From JAIMBK01 sp040755975 (lineage in GTDB: Bacteria; Bacillota; Desulfotomaculia; Desulfotomaculales; Nap2-2B), in the NCBI GenBank assembly GCA_040755975.1, contig JBFLZY010000073.1:1-13535 (forward strand): DNA of 13,535 nucleotides, written 5' to 3'. Below are positions 1-6,670 of this stretch, piece after piece (position 1 is the stretch's first letter; each line of letters starts with the position of its first letter). The translations under genes were made by a program, and so were the position numbers. Below the pieces are notes generated by a model, which was not told the origin of the DNA, ran no database searches, and saw only the letters and a list, made by a program, of their open reading frames with translations.

Positions 1-734
1 GACCAAAGGAGCTGACGGGCGGGAAGATTACCGCCGACCAGGCCGGAAAAAAGGCCCTGGAGTTTATCGACCGCCGCTATCCGCCGGAAAACTACGTGGT
101 CGAAAGGGTGAGCATAAACAAGGGGAAAATCAGAGCCTACAATGTGGATATCGCCTCCCGCCTGCTTAGTTTTCAAGAAAAGGCTGCCGTGGCTTTAAGC
201 GAAACGGGAGGCCACGTTCTATGGTACACCAATGCCCGCAATGTGGGCAAGCAGTCCCTCAGTCTGGAACAGGCCCGGGAAAAGGCCAAAGAATTTTTAA
301 TCCGGCGGGGGTACCGGGACATGCTTCCCACTTACTACGAACACGGCGGCGGGGTGGCCATTTTCAACTTTGCCGCCACCCAAAACGGGGTAATCCTCTA
401 CCCGGACCAGATCAAGGTAACCGTGGCTTTAGACAATGGCCAGGTTTTGGGTATGGAAGCAGCCGGCTACCTGATGAACCACCACCGGCGGGAAATTCCC
501 CGGCCGCGCCTGACCGCCGCCCAGGCCCGGGCAAAATTAAGCCCGCACCTGAAAAATATTACCGGCGGCCACCTGGCCGTAATCCCCATCGGTACAGATC
601 AGGAAAAGCTGGTTTACGAGTTCCGGGGCCAGCTGGACAACGACACCTTCCTGGTGTACATCAACGCCCTGGACGGCAAGGAGGAACAGGTTTTAAGGCT
701 GGTGCGGAACAGGGAAGGGATATTGACGCTTTGA
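1..734 (+). CDS. ypeB: Germination protein YpeB, 3' part (5' end outside window)
   Basis: The frame is open from base 3 to the TGA at 732-734, about 243 codons, with no credible start inside the window. This is therefore the C-terminal half of a protein that is usually about 450 aa. YpeB is needed in spore-formers for assembly and stability of the cortex-lytic enzyme SleB in the spore, and so for cortex hydrolysis during germination. The visible part matches the PepSY-repeat region: GGHVLW, then ILYPDQIKVTVALDNGQVLG, then GYLMNHHRREIPRP, and a last repeat with LVYEFRG and YINALDGKEEQVLRL. These blocks and their order are what I recall of the YpeB family. The family partner sleB usually lies just upstream and would be outside the window. 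No clear terminator follows; a 5-bp hairpin TGAAG-GCAT-CTTCA soon after the stop lacks a T-run. Family identification is strong. Confidence 0.9.
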   Translation, partial: PKELTGGKITADQAGKKALEFIDRRYPPENYVVERVSINKGKIRAYNVDIASRLLSFQEKAAVALSETGGHVLWYTNARNVGKQSLSLEQAREKAKEFLIRRGYRDMLPTYYEHGGGVAIFNFAATQNGVILYPDQIKVTVALDNGQVLGMEAAGYLMNHHRREIPRPRLTAAQARAKLSPHLKNITGGHLAVIPIGTDQEKLVYEFRGQLDNDTFLVYINALDGKEEQVLRLVRNREGILTL

Positions 735-870
735 TCAGGATAAACTCTTCTGAAGGCATCTTCAAACCGGGGGAATCTATAAAACAAATAACTCTTGAAA
801 ATAGGTTTTTTTTAAGGTAAGCTATAACCAGAATTTTATCCTGGGAATTTTTATCTGGAGGTTTTCCCCG

Positions 871-1140
871 GTGCCATCTTTTATCCTGACAGATTATATC
901 AATCAATGCATGGCTGAAGCGGTCTATGATAAACTCGCGGACGGCACTTTTGCCGGGCGCATCCCCACGTGTACGGGCGTTGTAGCTTTCGGACGGACGT
1001 TGCGGGAATGCGAAGCCGAACTTCGCTCCACCCTTGAAGATTGGATCCTGCTCGGTTTAAAGCTTAAACATCCCCTTCCAGTAATCAACGATATTGACCT
1101 TAACCAGGAACCTCGTTATGAGTCGCTGGGCTCCCTGTAA
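871..1140 (+). CDS. hicB: HicB-family antitoxin
   Basis: 89 aa, GTG start with GGAGG at 857-861, nine bases upstream. HicB proteins neutralise the HicA mRNA interferase with a partial RNase H-like fold. The sequence fits the subfamily with an early ADGTFAGRIP strand, a GVVAFGRTLREC turn and a C-terminal helix ending in LEDWILLGLKLKHPLPVI. The protein stops shortly after that fold, so no helix-turn-helix or ribbon-helix-helix DNA-binding domain is visible, unlike longer HicB proteins. hicB precedes hicA here, the reverse of the hicA-hicB order in E. coli. The genes overlap by 23 bases, implying translational coupling. Classification comes from motif recognition; activity is inferred. Confidence 0.85.
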   Translation: MPSFILTDYINQCMAEAVYDKLADGTFAGRIPTCTGVVAFGRTLRECEAELRSTLEDWILLGLKLKHPLPVINDIDLNQEPRYESLGSL

Positions 1141-1351
1141 ACGCCGGGAATTCATCAGCCGCCTGCGCCGGCTGGGGTTCCAAGGACCTTACAAGGGAAC
1201 CCGTCACGAGTTTATGGTTTATGGCAATTTCCGCTTAAGCATCCCTTCTAACCAGGATTATTCCATACCGCAACTCAAAATGATGCTTGAAGAAGTCGAA
1301 AAGGTTATTAACCGGAAGATTAGCTTGCAGGAATGGGAAAGTTTAAAGTAA
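1118..1351 (+). CDS. hicA: HicA-family mRNA interferase toxin
   Basis: 77 aa from the ATG at 1118-1120 (MSRWAPCKRREF). A TTG at 1094 would add eight residues, but the ATG has AGGAA at 1105-1109 and gives the usual HicA N-terminus. HicA is a small double-stranded-RNA-binding-fold ribonuclease that cleaves mRNA independently of ribosomes. Family features visible are the N-terminal helix RREFISRLRRLGF, the glycine followed by the conserved catalytic-type histidine in KGTRHEFM, and the strand RLSIPSNQD leading to the C-terminal helix. All expected elements are present, so the toxin appears intact. It overlaps the end of hicB by 23 bases, so the two are co-transcribed. Confidence 0.87.
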   Translation: MSRWAPCKRREFISRLRRLGFQGPYKGTRHEFMVYGNFRLSIPSNQDYSIPQLKMMLEEVEKVINRKISLQEWESLK

Positions 1352-1426
1352 TCCTCTCTTTAGAATAGCCATCCAGATAATCTATACCGCTCTTACCGTT
1401 ACCCGGCTGCCTTTTCCACCAGCCAG

Positions 1427-1458
1427 CCTGAAAATACTCCTACCCTGAAAATACTCCT
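1427..1458. repeat. Short tandem duplication, 15-bp unit, 17-bp period
   Basis: CCTGAAAATACTCCT occurs at 1427-1441 and again at 1444-1458, separated by two bases. The second unit forms the outer (left) end of the ~110-bp dispersed repeat copy A. The duplication is perfect over 15 bases. Its origin is not evident. Confidence 0.8.
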
Positions 1459-1550
1459 TTGCCCGCCGCTCGTTTGCCGTCGCTCCAGCAAATCGAACGG
1501 CGGGCCGGGCATTTTCACCCTCTGCCGGTGTCGCGAAAAAGAGGCATGGG
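1444..1550 (-). repeat. Dispersed hairpin-containing repeat, copy A
   Basis: This 107-bp stretch aligns with 8095-8210 in the same orientation at about 87% identity by eye, with one 9-base gap. The core is an inverted repeat: CCCGCCGCTCGTTTGC (1462-1477) can fold back on GCAAATCGAACGGCGGG (1488-1504) with a one-base bulge and one mismatch. The right part, GGTGTCGC...GGCATGGG, is also shared, so the element is more than the hairpin. It lies between the end of hicA and the end of livM, about 15 bases from the livM stop. No T-run follows the hairpin on the - strand, so it does not look like a classical terminator. It could be a MITE-like or REP-like element or a conserved 3'-UTR structure. Confidence 0.8.
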
Positions 1551-1564
1551 GGGTCTGTTCCCGC

Positions 1565-2602
1565 TTACGGTGAGGTTTCCCGGGTGGCCGTAAGTTCTTG
1601 TTTTTCACCGGCTGCCGCCGGCTGGGACGGCACGGGAACGGTGCCGGGGCGCGTCCTTTTCCCGGGCGCCAGGCGCTGCCACGCCTGCAGCAGGCCGCCC
1701 GGGAAGAAAAGAACGATCAGAATGTAGACGAGCCCGAACAGAATCAGCCAGCGCTCAAAGATGGTGTACGCGCGGGCGAGCCTGGTAAACCACTCCTGGG
1801 CAAAGCTGACCAGCGCCGCGCCGACCACCGGCCCGAAAAGGGTGCCGCTGCCGCCGATAATCGTCATCATCAGGGCGTCCATGGTCTTATCCAGGGCCAG
1901 CACGGAAGCACTCACGAAGCGCTGCTGCAGGCCGTAGAGCGCCCCGGCCAGGCTGGCCAGAACCCCGGCCACGACCGTGGAAATAAGCTTATACCGGAAA
2001 ACGTCGTACCCCAGCGCCGCCGCCCGCTGTTCGTTTTCCCGGATCGCCTGCAGGACCGCACCCGCGGGGGAAGAAACAAAGACGCGCAAAAACCAGGAGA
2101 TGAGCATGAAGATAAGCAGCGCAAGGTAATAATAAAGAACCCTGTCCTGCAGCATCGGCGGCACGGAAAAACTAAAGCCGTCCTCGCCCCCGGTGAAGGT
2201 GCGCAATTTCAACGCGGCGATAAAAAACAACTCGCCGAAAGCCAGCGTAAGCATGGCGAAGTACACGTCCCGCACCCGCAGGGAAAGAGCGCCGATGACC
2301 AGCGAAACGACCAGCGCAAACAGGGCGGCGGCAATAATGCCCCCCAAAACGGTAGGCAGCCCCGGGCCGGCGTTTTTCAACAAAAGTCCAATGAGGTAAG
2401 CCCCGCTGCCGAAAAAAAGCGCGTGCCCGAAGCTGACGATGCCCGTATAACCCAAAAGTAAATTATAACTCATGGCAAAAATGCTGAAGATAAAAATGTG
2501 CGTGAACAAATTAAGGGTGGCGCGCGACCCGGTCAACAACGGCAGGGCAAGCAAAAAGATTAAAATTACCCCCGCGAAAACATATCCCGGCCACCTTTTC
2601 AT
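1565..2602 (-). CDS. livM: Branched-chain amino acid-type ABC transporter permease LivM
   Basis: 345 aa, ATG at 2600-2602. The start overlaps the livH stop by one base (TGATG) and follows a GGGGGAGG-type ribosome binding site, indicating translational coupling. LivM is one of the two integral-membrane subunits of Liv-type importers for branched-chain amino acids, amides, urea or aromatic and other carboxylates. The sequence shows many hydrophobic segments and family motifs: AMSYNLLLGYTGIVSFGHALFFG near residues 43-65, an RVRDVYFAMLTLAFGE stretch near 110-125, an AIRENEQRAAALGY loop near 185-200, and GGSGTLFGPVVGA near 250-262. The last ~30 residues, rich in Pro, Ala and Thr, are a polar tail beyond the usual domain. 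It is the last gene of the operon; repeat copy A follows immediately. Substrate cannot be told from sequence. Confidence 0.92.
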   Translation of the reverse strand: MKRWPGYVFAGVILIFLLALPLLTGSRATLNLFTHIFIFSIFAMSYNLLLGYTGIVSFGHALFFGSGAYLIGLLLKNAGPGLPTVLGGIIAAALFALVVSLVIGALSLRVRDVYFAMLTLAFGELFFIAALKLRTFTGGEDGFSFSVPPMLQDRVLYYYLALLIFMLISWFLRVFVSSPAGAVLQAIRENEQRAAALGYDVFRYKLISTVVAGVLASLAGALYGLQQRFVSASVLALDKTMDALMMTIIGGSGTLFGPVVGAALVSFAQEWFTRLARAYTIFERWLILFGLVYILIVLFFPGGLLQAWQRLAPGKRTRPGTVPVPSQPAAAGEKQELTATRETSP

Positions 2603-3465
2603 CAGACCCCGCCTCCCCCAAACAAACCGGTGGGCTTGAGCAGCAAGACCACCGCCATCAACAGAACGTTGACCGCCAGGGCGGCCTCCGGAATAAACCA
2701 GGCCACAAAAGCCCCGATCAGGCCGACCAGCAGGGCGCCCGCCAGGGAACCGACAAAGCTGCCCAGGCCGCCGATGACCACCACAACGAAGGCCAGGAGC
2801 TGGTTATCCAAACCCATCGAGGGGCTGATGGCACCGCCCAGCGGCCCCATGATCGCCCCGCCCAGGGCCGCCAGCCCGGCCCCCAGGGCAAACACCAGGG
2901 TAAACACCTTGCGGATGTCGAACCCCAGCGCCTGCACCATTTCCGGGTTTTCCACCCCCGCCCGGACCACGATGCCCAGCATGGTGCGCTTGAGCAGCAA
3001 ATATACGGCCAGCGCCACGAGCAAGCCCACGGCAATGGTAAACATCCGGAACTTGATCAGGATAATCCCGCCGAAATCCCAGCTCCCGCTTAAAATTTGC
3101 GGCACCGGACTGATTAAGATATTGGGACCCCAGACTACCTTGATCAACTCCCCCAACACGATCATCAGGCCCATTGTCAGCAGCAGCTGCAAAATGTGGT
3201 TCCCGTAGACCCGGCTGATGGTGACCCGCTCCAAAATCGTCCCGATGACTGCCCCGGCAAAGACGGCGCCCAAAACGGCCAGTAAAAAATTGTGGGTGAG
3301 GCCGAAAATCCATGCCCCCACGTAAGCCCCCCACATGAACAGGGCGCCGTGGGACAGGTTCAACACACTCATCAGCCCGAAAATGATCGAGAGGCCCACC
3401 GCCAGCAGAAAAACGGCCATGCCGGTGGCAATCCCGTTGGTGAACAGATTGATAAAAGTATCCAT
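2602..3465 (-). CDS. livH: Branched-chain amino acid-type ABC transporter permease LivH
   Basis: 287 aa from the ATG at 3463-3465 (MDTFINLFTNGIATGM), preceded by GGGAGGAGAGCA. The open frame continues upstream to 3726, but that part overlaps livF on the same strand and has no membrane-protein character, so the internal start is preferred. LivH pairs with LivM to form the transmembrane channel. Family motifs are GLSIIFGLMSVLNLSHGALFMWGAY near residues 27-51, RAGVENPEMVQALG, and GAGLAALGGAIMGPLGGA. The C-terminal half carries VVVVIGGLGSFVGSLAGALLVG, typical of this family. Length is normal. It sits between livF (43-base gap containing a hairpin) and livM (one-base overlap). Confidence 0.92.
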   Translation of the reverse strand: MDTFINLFTNGIATGMAVFLLAVGLSIIFGLMSVLNLSHGALFMWGAYVGAWIFGLTHNFLLAVLGAVFAGAVIGTILERVTISRVYGNHILQLLLTMGLMIVLGELIKVVWGPNILISPVPQILSGSWDFGGIILIKFRMFTIAVGLLVALAVYLLLKRTMLGIVVRAGVENPEMVQALGFDIRKVFTLVFALGAGLAALGGAIMGPLGGAISPSMGLDNQLLAFVVVVIGGLGSFVGSLAGALLVGLIGAFVAWFIPEAALAVNVLLMAVVLLLKPTGLFGGGGV

Positions 3466-3484
3466 TGCTCTCCTCCCTTGAAAA

Positions 3485-3511
3485 TAAGTTAAGTGCCTGA
3501 CACTTAACTTA
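3485..3511 (-). promoter_or_regulatory. Perfect 11-bp palindrome between livF and livH
   Basis: TAAGTTAAGTG (3485-3495) and CACTTAACTTA (3501-3511) form a perfect 11-bp stem around a 5-base loop. Read on the - strand, the stem starts at the livF stop codon and is followed by TTTTC, then the livH ribosome binding site. It is AT-rich, so it would be a weak terminator at most. It could instead trim or stabilise mRNA between the ATPase and permease cistrons. Palindromes with a similar GTGTCAGGCAC core may be dispersed in other Firmicutes, but I recall that only loosely. Confidence 0.6.
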
Positions 3512-4222
3512 AGCCTTCTCGGACCTCCTGCCGATCCCCAGGTACCGGTGCAAAATTTCGCCGTTTGCCGCCAGTTCGGACATCCCGCCGCTCCAAACAG
3601 TGCGCCCGTCGTCAATAACCGAGCAAAAATCGCCCACGGTCCGGGCCAGGTTAAAATTCTGCTCCACCAATACGATCGTCGTTTCTTTTTTAATCTCGTT
3701 GAGGGCCTGGGCCACCTTTTCGACAATCAGGGGCGCCAAACCCTTGCTCGGCTCGTCGATCAAGAGCAGGCGGCTTTCGGTCAAAAGCACGCGCCCGATG
3801 GCCAGCATCTGCTTCTGGCCGCCGCTCAAGCTCCCCGCCCTTTTCCGCCAGGCCGCCTGCAGCTCCGGAAAAAGCGCCAGCATTCCGGCCAGGCGCTCCT
3901 CCTTTTGCTGCCCCCGCATGGCCAGGCGTAAATTTTCTTCCACGGTCAGCCCGCTGAAGATCCCGTGGTCTTCCGGCACGTAACCCAGGCCCCGCCTGGC
4001 GATGACGTGCGCGGGCAGACCGGCGATGGGCTGCCCGGCAAACCGGATCTCTCCGCTGTGCGGCCGCAATAGACCCATGATGGTGCGTAAAACGGTCGTT
4101 TTTCCGGCGCCGTTGCGGCCCAGGACCACGGTTGCCCCGCCCTCCGGAACGGCCAGGCTGATTCCCTGAAGAATGTGAAATTCGCCGATATACGTATGCA
4201 AATCCGCCACCTGTAAAATCAA
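3509..4222 (-). CDS. livF: Branched-chain amino acid-type ABC transporter ATPase LivF
   Basis: 237 aa, TTG start at 4220-4222 overlapping the livG stop (TTGA), with a GGGGGGTGG purine stretch just upstream. LivF is one of two cytoplasmic ATPases that drive Liv-type importers. Walker A is GRNGAGKT at residues 35-42, the signature is LSGGQ at 132-136, and Walker B is RLLLIDEP at 151-158, followed by SKGLAPL. The switch region reads VLVEQN, with Gln in place of the usual switch His, which is normal for LivF. Length is typical. The TTG start is less common but gives the expected N-terminus (ILQVADLHTYIGEFHILQG). It is coupled to livG by the 4-base overlap. Confidence 0.92.
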   Translation of the reverse strand: MILQVADLHTYIGEFHILQGISLAVPEGGATVVLGRNGAGKTTVLRTIMGLLRPHSGEIRFAGQPIAGLPAHVIARRGLGYVPEDHGIFSGLTVEENLRLAMRGQQKEERLAGMLALFPELQAAWRKRAGSLSGGQKQMLAIGRVLLTESRLLLIDEPSKGLAPLIVEKVAQALNEIKKETTIVLVEQNFNLARTVGDFCSVIDDGRTVWSGGMSELAANGEILHRYLGIGRRSEKA

Positions 4223-4977
4223 GCCAGGCCACCCCCCAGGTAAGCCGCCTGCACCCTTTCGTCCCGGATGACGTCCTCCGGCAATCCCCGCGCCAGCAGG
4301 GAGCCGAGATGAAAGACCATCATTTCGTCCGAAAGGGATAAAACCATGTCCATTTTATGCTCCACCAGCAAAATTGTCCTGTCCCGCTTTTCTTTCAGAC
4401 GCTTTAACAGCGCAATCATGGCCGGTACTTCCTCCAGGGAAATGCCGGCGGTAGGCTCATCCAGCAGCAAAACTTCCGGTTCCAGGGCGAGGACAATGGC
4501 AATCTCCAGCTTGCGCTTTTCGCCGTGGGTGAGGGTAACGGCCGGGGCGCCGGCTTTTTTCGTCAACTCCACCAATTCTAAAATTTCCAGTGCTTTCGCC
4601 TTCAGCTCCGGAAACCTGGTGACGGACGTCAGCGGGCGGTAGCCGACCCGCGCCCTGGCCTGCACGGCCAGGCGAACATTTTCCAAAACCGTCAGCTTTG
4701 GAAATACGTTGGTGATTTGAAAGCAGCGCCCCAATCCGAGGCGGGCCCGGGAATGGGCCGGCAGGCGGGTAATCTCGCGTCCTTTTAAAAATATTCTGCC
4801 GCGCGTGGGCGCCAGCTGGCCGCTGAGCAGGTTGAAAAAGGTGGTCTTCCCCGCCCCGTTCGGGCCGATCAGGGAGGTAAAGGCATAGGGCCTGATGCCG
4901 ACGCTGACGCCGTTGACGGCCAGGTGGCCGCCGAAGGCGATGGTCAGATCCTGCGTGGAAATAATCCCGTCCGTCAT
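4219..4977 (-). CDS. livG: Branched-chain amino acid-type ABC transporter ATPase LivG
   Basis: 252 aa, ATG at 4975-4977 with AAGGAAG upstream. LivG is the second ATPase of the importer. Walker A is GPNGAGKT at residues 38-45. The LivG-specific GRCFQITNVFPKLTVLENV block follows at about 83-101. The signature position reads LTHGE at 149-153 rather than LSGGQ, a deviation of the kind seen in LivG-type proteins. Walker B is VLLLDEP at 169-175 with TAGIS after it, and the switch histidine is in VEHKMD (H207). All catalytic elements are present. It is the first transporter gene of the operon, about 104 bases after the CoA ligase. That gap shows no clear promoter or terminator. Confidence 0.92.
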   Translation of the reverse strand: MTDGIISTQDLTIAFGGHLAVNGVSVGIRPYAFTSLIGPNGAGKTTFFNLLSGQLAPTRGRIFLKGREITRLPAHSRARLGLGRCFQITNVFPKLTVLENVRLAVQARARVGYRPLTSVTRFPELKAKALEILELVELTKKAGAPAVTLTHGEKRKLEIAIVLALEPEVLLLDEPTAGISLEEVPAMIALLKRLKEKRDRTILLVEHKMDMVLSLSDEMMVFHLGSLLARGLPEDVIRDERVQAAYLGGGLA

Positions 4978-5081
4978 TATTCCACTTCCTTCTTAACTTA
5001 CTTATGTTTTCTTTCGTTTCCACAGGAAGGGAACGCAAGTTCCACAATGAATCTCCCCAAATACTACTTCGTTGCTTCTAA

Positions 5082-6626
5082 TCAGTTCCCCTGCTGCAGT
5101 TCCCTTTTCAAAATTTTCCCCATGCCGCTTTTGGGCAGCTCACGCCTGAATTCGACGACTTTCGGCACTTTGTAGCCGGCCAGCCGTTCCCGGCAGAAGG
5201 AAATAATCTCTTCGGCGGCGGCCCGGGCGCCGGGGCGCAGGGCGACCACCGCTTTCGGCACTTCCCCCCATTTTTCGTGCGGGATGCCGATCACCGCCGC
5301 TTCGGCAATTTTCGGGTGGCTGTTTAAAACGGCCTCGATTTCCACCGGGTAGACGTTTTCCCCGCCGCTGATGATCATTTCTTTTTTGCGCCCGACAATG
5401 TAAAAGAACCCTTCCTCGTCCTGCCGCGCCAGGTCTCCGGTGTACAGCCAGCCGTCCCGCAAAATTTCCGCCGTGGCGGCGGGGTTCTGCCAGTAACCGG
5501 AACACAGGTGGTCTCCCCGGATGGCCAGCTCACCCACCTCGCCGGGGGGAACTTCCCGGCCGTCCTCGCCGACGAGCCTGACTTCGCTGTGGAACACCGG
5601 CCGGCCCACGGAGCCGATCTTGCGCAGCGCAGCGTCCTCCGGAAGGGCGAAACAGTTCGGGCCCGCTTCGGTCAACCCGTATCCCTGCTTGAAAATTACT
5701 CCTTTCGCCAAAAACGCTTCGTAAATGTGCCGGGGGCAGGGCGCCCCGCCGGAAATACACAGCCGCACGCTGCTGAAGTCCGCCTGCGGAAAAGCCGGCT
5801 CGTCCATAATCATTTGAAACATGGTGGGCACCATGCTGATTACCGTGCAGCGCTCCCGTTCAATCGTCTCCAGGGCCGGCCGGGCCTGGAAGGGGCCGGT
5901 TAAAACGAGCGTCCCGCCCAAATGAACGAGCGGGGTGGTCAGCACATTGATCCCGCCGGTGTGAAAAAACGGATAAAAGACGGGGGCGACGTCGTCGGGA
6001 GTCAGCCCCCAGCTGACGGCCGTATTAACGGCGTTCCAGGTCACCATGCGCCGGGACAGCACCGCCCCTTTGGGAAAGCCGGTGGTGCCGCCGGTATATA
6101 AAATGAGCCAGGGTGCTTCTAAATCAAAATCATTCTGCGGGCCGGCAAAAGAACTGGGCGAGGCAGCGAGAATCCGGGCGTAAGCAACGTCCCCGGCGCT
6201 CTCGCTCCCGGCTGATGCACCTTCCCTTTCTTCCCCCAGGAAAACGTATGCCGCCGCCGCGGCACGCGAGCGCAAATCTGCCGCGGCGGCCGCGTTCGCC
6301 TGGTCGTAAAAAAGCACCCGCGGCCGGCTGTCCTGCAAAAGGTAAGCCAGTTCGTTTACTTTGAGCCGGTAATTCAGCGGCACCAGGATGGTCCCCGTTT
6401 TTTGCGCGGCAAAAAGAAGATCCAGAAATTCCAGCCGGTTCTGAGCCAAAACCGCGATCCGGTCGCCCTTTTGCAGGCCCAGCTCCTCTTTGCAAAAGGC
6501 GGCCAGGCGCCGGGCGCGCTGGTTCAAGTCGCGGTAAGTCAGCCGGACGCCGCCGGTCGCGTCGATCACCGCCGTTTTGGCGGGGGTCAATTCCTCTCTT
6601 TTCGCCAGCCAGTCAGCTGCAAACAT
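5082..6626 (-). CDS. AMP-forming acyl-CoA ligase (fatty/carboxylic acid-CoA ligase)
   Basis: 514 aa, ATG at 6624-6626, with AGGGGAG about 12 bases upstream. It is a member of the ANL superfamily: it adenylates a carboxylic acid with ATP, then forms the CoA thioester. The phosphate loop YTGGTTGFPKG is at residues 177-187, with Gly where Ser is more common. The A5 motif FKQGYGLTEAGP is at 312-323. The hinge region has YTGD at 395-398 and GRKKEMIISGGENVYPVEIE at 412-431. The C-terminal catalytic lysine is predicted as K504 in GMGKILKREL. The length and motifs fit medium/long-chain or aromatic acyl-CoA ligases, but the substrate cannot be assigned. Its position between a KAS III-like enzyme (44-base gap) and a Liv transporter suggests that it activates an imported acid. 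Confidence 0.88.
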   Translation of the reverse strand: MFAADWLAKREELTPAKTAVIDATGGVRLTYRDLNQRARRLAAFCKEELGLQKGDRIAVLAQNRLEFLDLLFAAQKTGTILVPLNYRLKVNELAYLLQDSRPRVLFYDQANAAAAADLRSRAAAAAYVFLGEEREGASAGSESAGDVAYARILAASPSSFAGPQNDFDLEAPWLILYTGGTTGFPKGAVLSRRMVTWNAVNTAVSWGLTPDDVAPVFYPFFHTGGINVLTTPLVHLGGTLVLTGPFQARPALETIERERCTVISMVPTMFQMIMDEPAFPQADFSSVRLCISGGAPCPRHIYEAFLAKGVIFKQGYGLTEAGPNCFALPEDAALRKIGSVGRPVFHSEVRLVGEDGREVPPGEVGELAIRGDHLCSGYWQNPAATAEILRDGWLYTGDLARQDEEGFFYIVGRKKEMIISGGENVYPVEIEAVLNSHPKIAEAAVIGIPHEKWGEVPKAVVALRPGARAAAEEIISFCRERLAGYKVPKVVEFRRELPKSGMGKILKRELQQGN

Positions 6627-6670
6627 TGCTCAATCGATCTCCCCTTTTTGAAAAAGTGACTCACGATAAT

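Noticed and set aside
795..828. Possible hicBA promoter TTGAAA ... TATAAC
   Set aside because: The spacer is 22 bases, too long for a housekeeping promoter, and no better pair was found in 735-870.
1461..1506. Hairpin of repeat copy A as a terminator for livM or hicA
   Set aside because: No T-run follows the stem on either strand, and the same hairpin in copy B is followed by a separate, proper terminator.
1399..1608. 69-codon - strand frame across repeat copy A and the livM end
   Set aside because: It overlaps the coding end of livM and the hairpin repeat; its Arg/Pro-rich sequence reflects the repeat, and no start signals were seen.
1598..2461. Long + strand open frame (287 codons) opposite livM
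   Set aside because: Antisense to a clear membrane permease in GC-rich DNA; the product is rich in Gln, Arg and Gly with no recognisable domain and no convincing ribosome binding site.
3466..3726. N-terminal extension of LivH to 3726
   Set aside because: This stretch is the livF coding region in another frame; the internal ATG at 3463-3465 has a strong ribosome binding site and the normal LivH start.
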